From: Tragulus kanchil
Lineage: Eukaryota; Chordata; Mammalia; Artiodactyla; Tragulidae
Direction of reading: 5' to 3'
Assembly: GCA_022376925.1 (NCBI GenBank)
Contig: JAIOJX010000004.1
Location: forward strand, 124,025,123 to 124,089,122
Length of the DNA: 64,000 nucleotides
The position numbers and the translations under genes are program-made. Shown piece after piece: positions 1 through 10,768 of the stretch (position 1 is its first letter; every line of letters starts with the position of its first letter). The notes under the pieces are model-generated. The model saw nothing but the letters and a program-made list of their open reading frames with translations, ran no database searches and was not told the DNA's origin.

Positions 1-265
1 GGGACACAGGTCTGATACCTGGTCCTGGGAAAATCCCACATACCATGGAGCAACTAAGCCCATGTGCCACATCTACTGAGCCCGCATGATGAACTACTAA
101 AGCCAGCACACCTAAGCCCATGCTCCACAAGAGAAGACACCACAGGGAGAAGTCCACACACTGTGACTAGAGTAGCCCTTGCTCGCCACATCCAAAGACC
201 TCACATAGCAAGGAAGACCCAGTGCAGCCAAAAATAAATAAGTAAATCTTAAAAAAATAAAAAAA
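1..265 (+). mobile_element. CHR-2-type tRNA-derived SINE, cut by window start
   Basis: The stretch reads as the body and tail of a CHR-type SINE: repeated phrases of the form 'caactaagccc', 'gccacat', 'ctactgagcccgc', 'agagtagccc', then 'cagccaaaaataaataa' and an A-rich tail. The tRNA-related head is missing because the window begins inside it. CHR SINEs derive from tRNA-Glu and are shared by cetaceans, hippos and ruminants. The part from base 88 is repeated by the first tandem pair. Confidence 0.85.
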
Positions 266-1118
266 TGAAAGAACAGAAAATGGAAATAATAAACAATTTG
301 TCTTTGGCACTGAATTAATCAAACAATTTTCCCCTGTTTGACTGTTAACCTAGTTAATCACAGAGAGAGTTTTAGTGATATCTTATTTTATTTCTTTGTC
401 ATTTGTTAATGGGCTCATGAGTTTAATTTGTTAATATTTTACCAGTATTTTTGTACTTATTTATATTTTTGTTTTCTTGTGTCACCCATGCCTGATTTCT
501 AGCATCTGACTCCTGTCCTGACACCACTCCCAGACTTTTAAGAATTGCATGGCCTGAGGCCCGCTGTCAGAAGGAAGTAGGATGACAAACTGGGTTCTAG
601 GATGATAATTGGTTCCACTTCCCTCAGGCATATATGGCACTGCTATTTTCACTCTTTAGTGAACATAAATTAGAATAAACTGGTTCTTTTTTTTTCTTTT
701 GGTGAATGGGAAGATTCTAAATTGCTTTCTTTATCTCTCCCAGTATGAACTAGAGATAAAAGGCTCATTTCCTATTGCTTGGAGTGTAGAGGAGAAGAAT
801 AATACCATTTGAAACGCTGTCTAAGTGTTGCTGCTTATAAAACTTCCTGCTTTGACTTCTTATCAGTCTTGTTAGCAGATAGAATACTTTTGGCTGCAGG
901 TAACAGATTTCTGACTAACATTCCTGAAATGTAAAGACCTTTATTTCAGCGAAAAAAAGTTGAATAAAAAAAAAGTTTGCATCATTTGTATATAGGATTA
1001 AAAAATGAGTGTCACTGTTTACTACCAGAGTCAACTGTACAGTTCTTCCATTGTTTCCTTTTCAAATAAAACAGTCATTACAACAAAATACCAAAATAAT
1101 ATGGCTTTTATAACCAGC
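266..1118. other. AT-rich single-copy sequence, no feature recognised
   Basis: No repeat family, exon or long frame could be recognised. It is repeated at 1359-2213 as part of pair 1. The minus-strand frame at 1062-1250 crosses the pair junction and is not a gene. Confidence 0.6.
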
Positions 1119-1180
1119 TAAATTTATACATAAATTTAAAAAATTCAAGCTCCAGTAGCCCTGGCTCCGCCACATCCAAT

Positions 1181-1358
1181 GATGAACTACTAAAGCCAGC
1201 ACACCTAAGCCCATGCTCCACAAGAGAAGACACCACAGGGAGAAGTCCACACACTGTGACTAGAGTAGCCCTTGCTCGCCACATCCAAAGACCTCACATA
1301 GCAAGGAAGACCCAGTGCAGCCAAAAATAAATAAGTAAATCTTAAAAAAATAAAAAAA
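1181..1358 (+). mobile_element. Second copy of the CHR-2 SINE 3' part
   Basis: This is the same SINE segment as 88-265, present again only because of tandem pair 1. It has no head of its own and no target-site duplication. Confidence 0.85.
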
Positions 1359-2213
1359 TGAAAGAACAGAAAATGGAAATAATAAACAATTTGTCTTTGG
1401 CACTGAATTAATCAAACAATTTTCCCCTGTTTGACTGTTAACCTAGTTAATCACAGAGAGAGTTTTAGTGATATCTTATTTTATTTCTTTGTCATTTGTT
1501 AATGGGCTCATGAGTTTAATTTGTTAATATTTTACCAGTATTTTTGTACTTATTTATATTTTTGTTTTCTTGTGTCACCCATGCCTGATTTCTAGCATCT
1601 GACTCCTGTCCTGACACCACTCCCAGACTTTTAAGAATTGCATGGCCTGAGGCCCGCTGTCAGAAGGAAGTAGGATGACAAACTGGGTTCTAGGATGATA
1701 ATTGGTTCCACTTCCCTCAGGCATATATGGCACTGCTATTTTCACTCTTTAGTGAACATAAATTAGAATAAACTGGTTCTTTTTTTTTCTTTTGGTGAAT
1801 GGGAAGATTCTAAATTGCTTTCTTTATCTCTCCCAGTATGAACTAGAGATAAAAGGCTCATTTCCTATTGCTTGGAGTGTAGAGGAGAAGAATAATACCA
1901 TTTGAAACGCTGTCTAAGTGTTGCTGCTTATAAAACTTCCTGCTTTGACTTCTTATCAGTCTTGTTAGCAGATAGAATACTTTTGGCTGCAGGTAACAGA
2001 TTTCTGACTAACATTCCTGAAATGTAAAGACCTTTATTTCAGCGAAAAAAAGTTGAATAAAAAAAAAGTTTGCATCATTTGTATATAGGATTAAAAAATG
2101 AGTGTCACTGTTTACTACCAGAGTCAACTGTACAGTTCTTCCATTGTTTCCCTTTTCAAATAAAACAGTCATTACAACAAAATACCAAAATAATATGGCT
2201 TTTATAACCAGAT

Positions 2214-2663
2214 CATTAAATTTTTATATCATAAAATGTTTTAAAAAGAATTTCAAAAAAGTTATATGCTCAATTTTTATTCCTTAAAATATTTTATATT
2301 AATAACATTTTAACATATTATGAGAATATACTGTTTCTATAGCACTAATAAACAAAAAAATATTATGTATCTAAAAATATACAAAGAAGTTCCTAGGTTG
2401 TTAATTACAAGGTTGGTTTGTGGTTCAGTTATTCCAGGCAGGATCCAAGGCTTTTTGGTTGTCTATCCTGGATATCAAGAGCTATGCTTCAACTACGTCT
2501 CTTCTCATGGATGCAAGATGGCTCTTGATGGCCTAAGCATCATGCAAACCTGTAACATCATGCCAGTGAGACAAGATAAAGATGGGGGGAAATAGAACTT
2601 TCCTCCTAGATCTCTCTCCTTTCAGAGGAGAGGATTATCTTTTGAAGAACCCTCAACATATTT
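2214..2663. other. Unassigned sequence; 91-codon chance frame
   Basis: The first half is A/T rich. The second half (about 2400-2640) is more balanced and may be an old interspersed repeat I cannot name. A plus-strand frame of 91 codons (2320-2595) shows no domain, signal peptide or splice context and lies in simple AT-rich DNA at its start, so I do not call it a gene. Confidence 0.5.
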
Positions 2664-2666
2664 CTA

Positions 2667-2885
2667 AGGATTCCTAGGTGGCTCTTTGGTAAAGAATCTA
2701 CCTGCCAATGCAACAGACTCAGGAGATGTGAGTTCCATCCTTGGGTCAGGATGATCCCTGGAGGAGGAAATGGCAACCCACTTCACTAGTCTTGCCCAGA
2801 AAATCTCATGGGCAGAGGGGCCTGGTGAACTACAATCCATGGGATTGTAAAGAGTTGCACACAACTGAGTGACCAAGCACACAGA
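2667..2885 (+). mobile_element. Bov-tA SINE
   Basis: The order is a tRNA-Glu-like head ('ggtggctctttggtaaagaa', 'ctgccaatgca'), then the Bov-A body ('ggaggaggaaatggcaaccca', 'gtcttgcc', 'cctggtgaactacaatccatgg', 'gagttgcacacaactgagtg'). Bov-tA is a ruminant-specific SINE fusing a tRNA head to Bov-A, which itself derives from BovB. The copy is strongly diverged from the consensus I remember. Confidence 0.9.
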
Positions 2886-2964
2886 ACACACAACATATTT
2901 CTATTTCTATACCATTACTCAGAACTGGGTTATATGCTGCCTCTAGCTACAAGAAAAGAAAGCA

Positions 2965-2989
2965 TCTCTCTCTCTCTTTTTTTTTTTTT
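2965..2989. repeat. (CT)n followed by poly(T)
   Basis: A short run of CT dinucleotides runs directly into about fourteen T residues. Confidence 0.9.
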
Positions 2990-3720
2990 GGCCTCCATTT
3001 CTGGAGGTGGGCAATGGAAAGAGAAATAGGGAATGGCCAATAGACTGGAAACTAACACTTCTTTAGCTCACTGCTCTAAATTTATTTTAATTGGTTAATG
3101 TATTTGCTTTTTTCCATCTTTCCTTTGTGTTCCCCAAGATAATATCAGTTCTTCCTTAACAGGACTGAATATTTCTATCCAAACACACTTTTAATGTTTT
3201 TCCTCACTCACTGAGCATCCTAGCCATTCCCTTTTAGCTTACTTGGCTTTGTTTTGTGCCATCACTTGGAGGACAAGTCTCAGTCTCTGTTTCTAATATA
3301 AATACTTAGGTGGTCACCACATTCCAAATGATTTATCATACTTGAGATGTTTTTAGTTGCTTGCTTGAAAACAAAATCTCATGAGATCAGACTCTCCATT
3401 CTCCTATGATTTCCAAAAACACACTTTAGTCCTGTGTTTCCATGGCACACTTTTCCCTCTGGCAGTACCAGTTCAGTCATATACCTTCTGCCCATTAGCC
3501 TACCAGAGCAGACAGATTTAAGAACTGAATGTTCTTCCCAACCTATGAATGTAGGAGAACTGACATTCAGAAAGTATTATATTAGCACATTTATGCTTAG
3601 ATAAGAGACTGAGATAAATATGGCTATGTCTAGTAAATCAGAAGCATCATCAGCCTGAATGTGTGAGTTGATTTGAGCATGAAGAAGGCAGGGGCTACTT
3701 CATTACAAAATCACTCTCAA
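2990..3720. other. Single-copy sequence, nothing recognised
   Basis: I see no named repeat, exon-like stretch or RNA gene here. It ends where tandem pair 2 begins. Confidence 0.5.
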
Positions 3721-4117
3721 AATGAACAAGTTTAACATCATCTGTATATGTCAAAGGGACCAACTCTCCTCTGAATTAACTTTCAATTTAGAATACAACT
3801 TTCTAAGGAAAAGAAATAAAACATGCCACATACACATGCTATTAATCTCAACAGTAGTCTCAATAATTGTTTAGAACTCAGGTAAACCAAAGATTTTCCT
3901 CAAAGAGGAATATTTATTCATGACTATATCAACATTGTTTAGTGTTGCTATGTATAGTGATGATAATAGGACCCATTTTAGTTTATTTTATTCCCATTTC
4001 TAAAGCCTGTACTGATAATACTCCCCTGCCCACTCCTGATTGTCTGTACCTGGAGCACCTCATGCCTAGTGCCCTATTCTTGGTATGCTGTTGGGGAAAA
4101 CTAACACTTGGTATGTT

Positions 4118-4337
4118 TGCATTGTGCCAATAATTGTTTAATGCTTTTTATATAACATAATAGGGTAGATATGAGATACTCTAGCCCTTATTTACTGATG
4201 AAAGAAAATTTGATGTATTCGCTGATAATGTATGTACATTTATTGAGAAAAGTTAAAGTTAGTTAGGTGATCAGAAAAATTCAGAATTAAACTCAGATCC
4301 TTCAGGTTTCAAACTCATGCTCCTGAATACCAACTAA
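4118..4337 (+). mobile_element. MIR SINE (second copy 5266-5485)
   Basis: The sequence follows the MIR plan: 'tgtgccaataattgtttaatgc', then 'ttatttactgatgaaagaaa', then a 3' half with 'aaactcagatcc' and 'actcatgctcctgaatacc'. MIRs are ancient mammal-wide tRNA-derived SINEs. Parts are deleted. Confidence 0.6.
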
Positions 4338-4461
4338 CTTCTGGGAGACACAAGATAAATTCTAGTCTCAAATCTCAGTTTCCTCATCTTAAGAAGGACA
4401 GGCTTAGGTGAACTGATAACTAAAATCCATTTTAGCTAAAACACTGAACTTTCTTTTTTTG

Positions 4462-4632
4462 GGTGCTCTTTATGTGCCAAGTACTGAGCTAAAAGCATTT
4501 TACATATGCTATTTGTTGAATAACAAAAACAGAAAAACCTAGTGAAATAACATATGCAGAGAGGTTAAATCACAAGTTTAAGGAGCTTTAGTTGGCAAAT
4601 CATGGAGCTGGGATTTTAATTCAGACTTATTG
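4462..4632 (+). mobile_element. MIR SINE (second copy 5610-5780)
   Basis: Clear MIR core: 'tatgtgccaagtactgagct', 'ttttacatatgct', 'gcagagaggttaaatcac' and 'atggagctgggattttaatt' in the consensus order. It is doubled only through pair 2. Confidence 0.8.
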
Positions 4633-4702
4633 AACTTAAATGCCTACATACTTTAAAGAGATTGTTCTCAGTTAAATATAAATGTCAGAATATGCAGAGT
4701 GA

Positions 4703-4834
4703 GGGCTTCCCCTGGTGGTCCAGTGGGTAAGGACACCGCCTTGCAGTGCAAGGGGCGCCAGTTCGATCCCTGGCCTGGGAAGATCACGTGCCGTGGAGCG
4801 GCTGAAACTGATGTGTCCAATTACCGAGCCGGAG
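4703..4834 (+). mobile_element. Head fragment of the young CHR-like SINE, duplicate of 5851-5984
   Basis: The head and part of the body match the complete SINE at 5851-6176 and then stop where copy 1 of pair 2 degrades. It is not an independent insertion: the same 15-base left target-site sequence precedes it at 4688-4702. Confidence 0.9.
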
Positions 4835-5850
4835 TTTGGCCATGTGCCCCGCAAAGTACTCATTAAAAAATGAACAAGTTTAACATCATCTGTATATGTC
4901 AAAGGGACCAACTCTCCTCTGAATTAACTTTCAATTTAGAATACAACTTTCTAAGGAAAAGAAATAAAACATGCCACATACACATGCTATTAATCTCAAC
5001 AGTAGTCTCAATAATTGTTTAGAACTCAGGTAAACCAAAGATTTTCCTCAAAGAGGAATATTTATTCATGACTATATCAACATTGTTTAGTGTTGCTATG
5101 TATAGTGATGATAATAGGACCCATTTTAGTTTATTTTATTCCCATTTCTAAAGCCTGTACTGATAATACTCCCCTGCCCACTCCTGATTGTCTGTACCTG
5201 GAGCACCTCATGCCTAGTGCCCTATTCTTGGTATGCTGTTGGGGAAAACTAACACTTGGTATGTTTGCATTGTGCCAATAATTGTTTAATGCTTTTTATA
5301 TAACATAATAGGGTAGATATGAGATACTCTAGCCCTTATTTACTGATGAAAGAAAATTTGATGTATTCGCTGATAATGTATGTACATTTATTGAGAAAAG
5401 TTAAAGTTAGTTAGGTGATCAGAAAAATTCAGAATTAAACTCAGATCCTTCAGGTTTCAAACTCATGTTCCTGAATACCAACTAGCTTCTGGGAGTCACA
5501 AGATAAATTCTAGTCTCAAATCTCAGTTTCCTCATCTTAAGAAGGACAGGCTTAGGTGAACTGATAACTAAAATCCATTTTAGCTAAAACACTGAACTTT
5601 CTTTTTTTGGGTGCTCTTTATGTGCCAAGTACTGAGCTAAAAGCATTTTACATATGCTATTTGTTGAATAACAAAAACAGAAAAACCTAGTGAAATAACA
5701 TATGCAGAGAGGTTAAATCACAAGTTTAAGGAGCTTTAGTTGGCAAATCATGGAGCTGGGATTTTAATTCAGACTTATTGAACTTAAATGCCTACATACT
5801 TTAAAGAGATTGTTCTCAGTTAAATATAAATGTCAGAATATGCAGAGTGA

Positions 5851-6176
5851 GGGCTTCCCCTGGTGGTCCAGTGGGTAAGGACACCGCCTTGCAGTGCAAG
5901 GGGCGCCAGTTCGATCCCTGGCCTGGGAAGATCCCACGTGCCGTGGAGCGGCTGAAACTGATGTGTCCAATTACCGAGCCGGAGCTCTGGAGCGCATGTG
6001 CCCAGAGCCTGTGCTCTGCGACAACAGAGGCCACTGCGATGGGAGGCCCACACGGGCCAAAGAACAAAGATGGATGAAAATAGATAAATGAAAGACCAAT
6101 AGAAGTGGCCCGCCCGCTCCCCTCCCTCCCCAACCCGATCCCGCCCAAAATAAATAAATAAATTTAAAAAAAAAAA
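5851..6176 (+). mobile_element. Full-length young CHR-like SINE, long-tail form
   Basis: The tRNA-Glu-like head ('ggtggtccagtgggtaagga', 'gttcgatccctgg') is followed by a body with 'gagctctggagcgcatgtgc', 'gctctgcgacaacagag' and 'gatggatgaaaat'. A CT-rich 3' extension ('gtggcccgcccgctcccctc') leads to an (AAAT)n/A tail. A perfect 15-base target-site duplication, gaatatgcagagtga, lies at 5836-5850 and 6177-6191, which fixes both ends. The intact duplication and CpG-rich body suggest a recent insertion. Confidence 0.93.
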
Positions 6177-6191
6177 GAATATGCAGAGTGA

Positions 6192-7457
6192 AAGGATGGA
6201 ATTTTTTAAAAGCTTATTCAACAATAAAATTATTTTATATTCACATTCCACAAATATGCTTGTTTTAAAAATTGTATTTGATTTTATTTTTTACATAGTT
6301 TTATTGTTTACTGCCACACATCCCAAGATCAAGTGTAATAATATGCTTGTTTTTATAGGATAAATTACTAAAAATGATCCTCAAATGTTATATTCACAGA
6401 TAAGGAGAATATCAGTATATGTAGAGTCAGAAGCTGTAGGAAGTAACAAGTGTAGTTCTCTCCAGAATGTTAAAAATCACAATGAACAAATTAAAAGCCC
6501 TAGACTCAAGTATGGAGAAATGAGGGTACAAAAGTAGGGCAAGGGTGATGTGAGGAAGTCTCATTAACAAAGAAACCACACTTGGCTCAGCTAAGTAAGC
6601 CAAATCTCTGTCTTTCTAAAGACACTGGCACTCTTGATATTTTTGTCTTTTATACATGGTTTAAAAAAAATAAACAGCTACAAAGTCTGTCTTCAGGGAG
6701 CATATGATCTTGGAGGGAAGCTTGTAGACAAATCTCAGATTCTTGCCTTTTCTCTGCAACTGAGTGTGAAGTCATTAGCTAGTACTGAATTCATGGAGAA
6801 TTTCCTTGTGGAATTCCTGGCCAGAAGCTATGACAGCTTTCGTCGCCTCTGGGGAAAGGCTGGCAAAGAATGAGGTGACAAAACCAAACTTTACCTACTT
6901 CACATTTTGCCAGGGTACAGCCCTGTTTGCTCCCCAATTCAACATAAGCTCATAAAATCTATTTCTGTCCTGTGGCACTTGAGCAAATACAGCTTACTGG
7001 GAATTTGTCTGGACTGGTTGGACAAATAAAGGTGAGAATGGAGAGGGAAGGATAGATACAAGAGTCATTACGAAGGCAAAATTGAGACTCTATGGGGACT
7101 GGCTGGACAGACTCCAAAGAACAAAAAGGGCTTAAAGCAAGATGCAGGGTTTTTTAGCCTGATTGGTTTGGGGATGATTATTACTGTTTGAAAGAAATAT
7201 CAGCCAACAAAACAATTAGAGGAGAATAATTTAGAAAACCTGATAAGTAAACCTATGTGGAAACATGAAAATATATGTATAATTTCACCAAATTAGAATA
7301 TAAGCTGGTATACTACAAAGTCGTCTCTCCTGTCACAACACGGAATCCACAATAAACCATTCAGTCTCCGATGTGACTCTACATACTTACGGAGAAAAGG
7401 TGGAAAATGTAGTCAATTTCCTATAGGGTTTATGTTCTTTGTTTTTCCTACCTAACA
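6192..7457. other. Single-copy sequence, no gene recognised
   Basis: A 79-codon plus-strand frame (6634-6873) has no recognisable domain. Nothing else stands out over 1.2 kb. Confidence 0.5.
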
Positions 7458-7605
7458 TTACTGAGCACTGCCTTATTACAGGCATCATTATGAGTGTTTC
7501 ATGTACATTAGTGTATACAATCTTCACAACAAACCTGTAAGAAGGAGCTATAATCATACCCATTTTGCCTATGAAGACACCAAAGTCCAAATTCAGAAAC
7601 TACAC
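7458..7605 (+). mobile_element. MIR SINE
   Basis: Core features appear in order: 'actgagcactgcc', 'catgtacattagtgtatac', 'aatcttcacaacaaacctgt', 'aatcatacccattttgccta', 'gaagacaccaaagtccaaat'. This is a typical diverged MIR in plus orientation. Confidence 0.8.
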
Positions 7606-9399
7606 ACAACTCACCTTTATTTAGAGGCCTTTCCTTCTTTTTCTCTTGCACCCCGATGCCTCTGTCTCTAGGGACAGGTCTGACATGTGATGCTGCTGGA
7701 ACCAGCAGTGCAGCGAACCAGTGCAACCCTTGATCCCTACGGGAAGTCCAGTGGTGATGGAAGGTGTGCCTGACCCCCAACACAACATTATGGAAACCCA
7801 ACACAGTCTTGGTTTGCTGTCCAAACTCATAACGACTGGGGCATTCATTGCCTCCAAAATCTAGGGGCTCAGACCCTGTATGAGCCCCAGTCCATGGAAC
7901 ACAGTGCCTAATAAAAGATTCCCCTCTCCACTCTCTGGAAAATACAAGTTTCTCAGAATATGTCTCTTCATCAAGCCTGGGCATCCAATGTTACAGCTCT
8001 TTAGTTACATAGATCTTTCAGACACACAGACATGCATACACACAACAAAACACACACTCTCTCAGGTATTTTATTCAAGAGGCATCTGTAGAGCCAGGGT
8101 TTCCAGATTTCTCCCAGGACAAATGAGTCCCTGGAATTATGCCCAGACCACCTGTTAAAGACACAGCCATAAATTCCTTCTGGGGACCCTGGTGTCTAAT
8201 TCTTGACAGTTTCTCTTAGTTAGAGTTCCTGAATCTATCAAAGACGCTATGTTGAACTTCAAGGAAAAAGTAATCCATCGTCGCTATACCTTTCCTTCTG
8301 TGGCATATTTGACTCCTATATAAATTCACAAATATTCCTCTACTCCTCCTCAACTTATTTTAAGCTTAGCATATTAAGTCATTTGAGAAAAATATTTGTT
8401 ACTTCCTAAACAAAACTGCTTAATTGTTTCACAGCCACATATGCAAAAGAAAGAATTTACATAATTCCTCCCAAAACAAAGAATGTCTACCCATAGGTGA
8501 AAGAAGTCATTGGCAAATTTGACGTGGTTATATCTTTAACTAACAAATCTTAAAATTTTCCCTTTTTGTACACATCCTACCTAGGAATGGAACTTAGGTA
8601 AAAGGTGAGAATATGCCAGCAAGTTTATTAGGGCATGCTTGCTTAGAGTTAACCCAGGACATCCTGGAAAGGGGTCCAGCCCTGACCACACTGTATTATC
8701 GAAACAAATCCATTGAAAAGATTTTTCATCACTCTGCCCAAATTCACTCCTAGCAAAGCTAGAGTAAGCTCTAGATATAGACTTGTCTATTCTGGGAATG
8801 AGGAGGGAAAGCAAAAAGAAAATCAAGCTGGTATGTCTAGTCCCCAAAACTCGAAAGTGTCCAGCATGCATCCTAGATTAGGCCTAAGTCAATACTTAGC
8901 TCATCATTAAGATGTCAGTTGAATGTAAGATAATGGAACACCCATAACCTATCAACTTTGCTGCATCATTAACTGAAATTATCCCTGAGCAAATACATGA
9001 CCAATTTCATTCTTATTATTCACACATTACCCAGTAAACTCCAGCTTCTTGGAACTCTAAATCTCTTAGCATTAATTTAATAGTAATATCACAATGTCTC
9101 ATTGCTCTCTAGTTAGAGTCACCTTCAAGTGATTCTTCCCAAGTATATTATTGATTCTTTTCCTTTCCTTCTGGCTGTTCTTCCCCTTTTCAATGGCTAG
9201 TCTAAATTGTTGTTTCTTATGGTATCAAATATAGACAAATGAGTAGAAACAGGAAACTGCCTTCAGTGGATCTCGTTTCATGTGTGACCACTAACCAGAA
9301 AGCAGTCCTTATCACCTCCCATTTCTTTAACTATTTGACACTGGTACTATGTTTTACATTTAATTTTTTTAAATCTATAAAAATTTTATACAATTTTAA
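7606..9399. other. Unassigned sequence with a 158-codon minus-strand frame
   Basis: A minus-strand frame (7508-7984, 158 codons) overlaps the MIR at its 3' end, has no splice context or family resemblance I can see, and a second frame overlaps it. The part from 7640 to 8160 is relatively GC-rich and may be an old LTR or a processed-gene relic, but I cannot name it. The rest (8160-9399) is AT-rich, single-copy in appearance and holds nothing I recognise. Confidence 0.4.
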
Positions 9400-10768
9400 A
9401 AGATTACACTCTAGTATTACAAAACATTGGCTATATTTCCACGTTGTACAATATATCCTTGAGCCTATCTTACACCCAATAGTTAGTGTCTCTTACTCCT
9501 CCGCCCTTATATTGTCCCTGCCCATCTCCATTGGTAACTAATAGTTTGTTCTCTATATTTGAGAGTTTGCTTCTTTTTTGTTTTAGTCACTAGTTTATTG
9601 TAAGTTTTAGATTCCACATACGTGATAACATGCAGTATTTGTCTTTGCCTGACTTACTTCAGTTGGCATAATGACCTCGAAGTCCATCCATGTTATTACA
9701 AATGGCATATTTTCATATTTATGGTTGAAAAGTATTCCATTGTGTGTGCCACATCTTTTTCGTCCAGTCATTTGCTGATGGACACTTAGGATGTTTCCAA
9801 ATCTTGGGAACTATAAGTAACACTGCTGTGAACATCAAGATGAATTTATCTTTTCAAATTAGTGGGTTTCTATTGTTTGGTTGTTTTTTTTTTTTTTTTT
9901 TTTTGATATATACCCACAAATAGAATCACTGGGACACTGGGACATATGGTAGTTTTATGTCTAGATATTTGAGAAACTTCCATAATATTTTTTGCAATGG
10001 ATGCATTTATTCACAATCCTATCAACTGTGGATGATGGCTCTTTTCTCCACATCTTTGCCAACATTTCTCATTTGTATTCTTTTGATAATAGCCATTCTG
10101 ACAGGTGTGAGGTGATATATCATTGTGGTTTTTATTTGCGTTTCCTGGTGGCACTAGTGGTAAAGAACTTGCCTGCCAATGCAGGAGACATAAGAGACAT
10201 GGGTTCAATCCCTAGGTTGGGAAGATCCCCTGGAGAAGGAAATGGCAATCTACTCCATGGGCAGAGGAACCTGACAGGCTACAGTCCATAGGGTTGCACA
10301 GTGAGACACAACTTAAATGACTTAGCATGCATGCATGCATGATGATTAGTGATACTGAGCATCTTTTCTTGTGCCTGTTGGCCATCTGGATTTCCTTTTT
10401 GAAAAAATGTCTACTCAGTTCTTCTGCCCATTTTTAATTGGGTTATTTGTGTTTTTGATGTCAAGCTGTATGAGCTGTTTATAATTGTTAATATTAATCT
10501 CTTACTGGTTATAATATTTGTAAATATTTTCTCCATGTTATCTTTTCATTTTGTCAACTGGTTTCCTTTTCTGTGCAAAAGCTTTTAGGTTTAATTAGGT
10601 CCCATTTGTTTATTTTTCCTTTTATTTTCTTTACATTAAAAAATGGATCAAAAAATATTGATATGATTTGTGTTAAAGGTGTTCTATGTTTTTCTTTAGG
10701 AGTTTTATTTAGATCTTCAATTTACTTTGAGTTGATTTTTGTATGTAGTATTAGAGAGTATTCTAATA
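9400..10768 (-). mobile_element. L1 3' part: ORF2 end plus 3' UTR, antisense
   Basis: Read on the minus strand this is the C-terminal end of L1 ORF2 and its 3' UTR. On the plus strand typical antisense phrases occur in order: 'acaaaacattggctatattt', 'ttgtacaatatatccttg', 'gttctctatatttgagag', 'agtattccattgtgtgtgcc', 'gccattctgacaggtgtgag'. A Bov-tA at 10141-10326 interrupts it. At about 10768 it abuts L1 sequence in the opposite orientation. Confidence 0.85.

Larger units (their letters stand above)
88..2213. repeat. Tandem near-identical pair 1 (88-1118 / 1181-2213), offset 1093
   Basis: The two copies are almost base-identical. Copy 1 lacks one C near 1050. The 62-base filler at 1119-1180 reads as a deletion-ridden version of what follows copy 2 (its left half) and of what precedes copy 1 (its right half, sharing 'gccacatc'). 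This is the signature of two error-prone sequence ends laid side by side instead of merged. Confidence 0.93.
3721..5984. repeat. Tandem near-identical pair 2 (3721-4834 / 4869-5984), offset 1148
   Basis: The copies hold the same two MIRs and the head of one SINE. Copy 1 loses two bases about 55 bases before its end. The filler 4835-4868 resembles a degraded SINE continuation followed by a degraded version of the flank left of 3721. Unusually, three substitutions sit close together well inside the copies (4320/5468, 4337/5485, 4348/5496), as expected if the copies came from two haplotypes or two read sets. Confidence 0.93.

Noticed and set aside
5816..6251. Overlapping frames of 110-143 codons rich in R, A and P
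   Set aside because: They are translations of the CpG-rich young SINE; the same peptides recur at 20086, 26555, 36378, 37305 and 47340 wherever that SINE lies.
7508..7984. 158-codon minus-strand frame as a gene
   Set aside because: It overlaps a MIR, competes with a 78-codon frame in another register, and has no motif or splice context I recognise.
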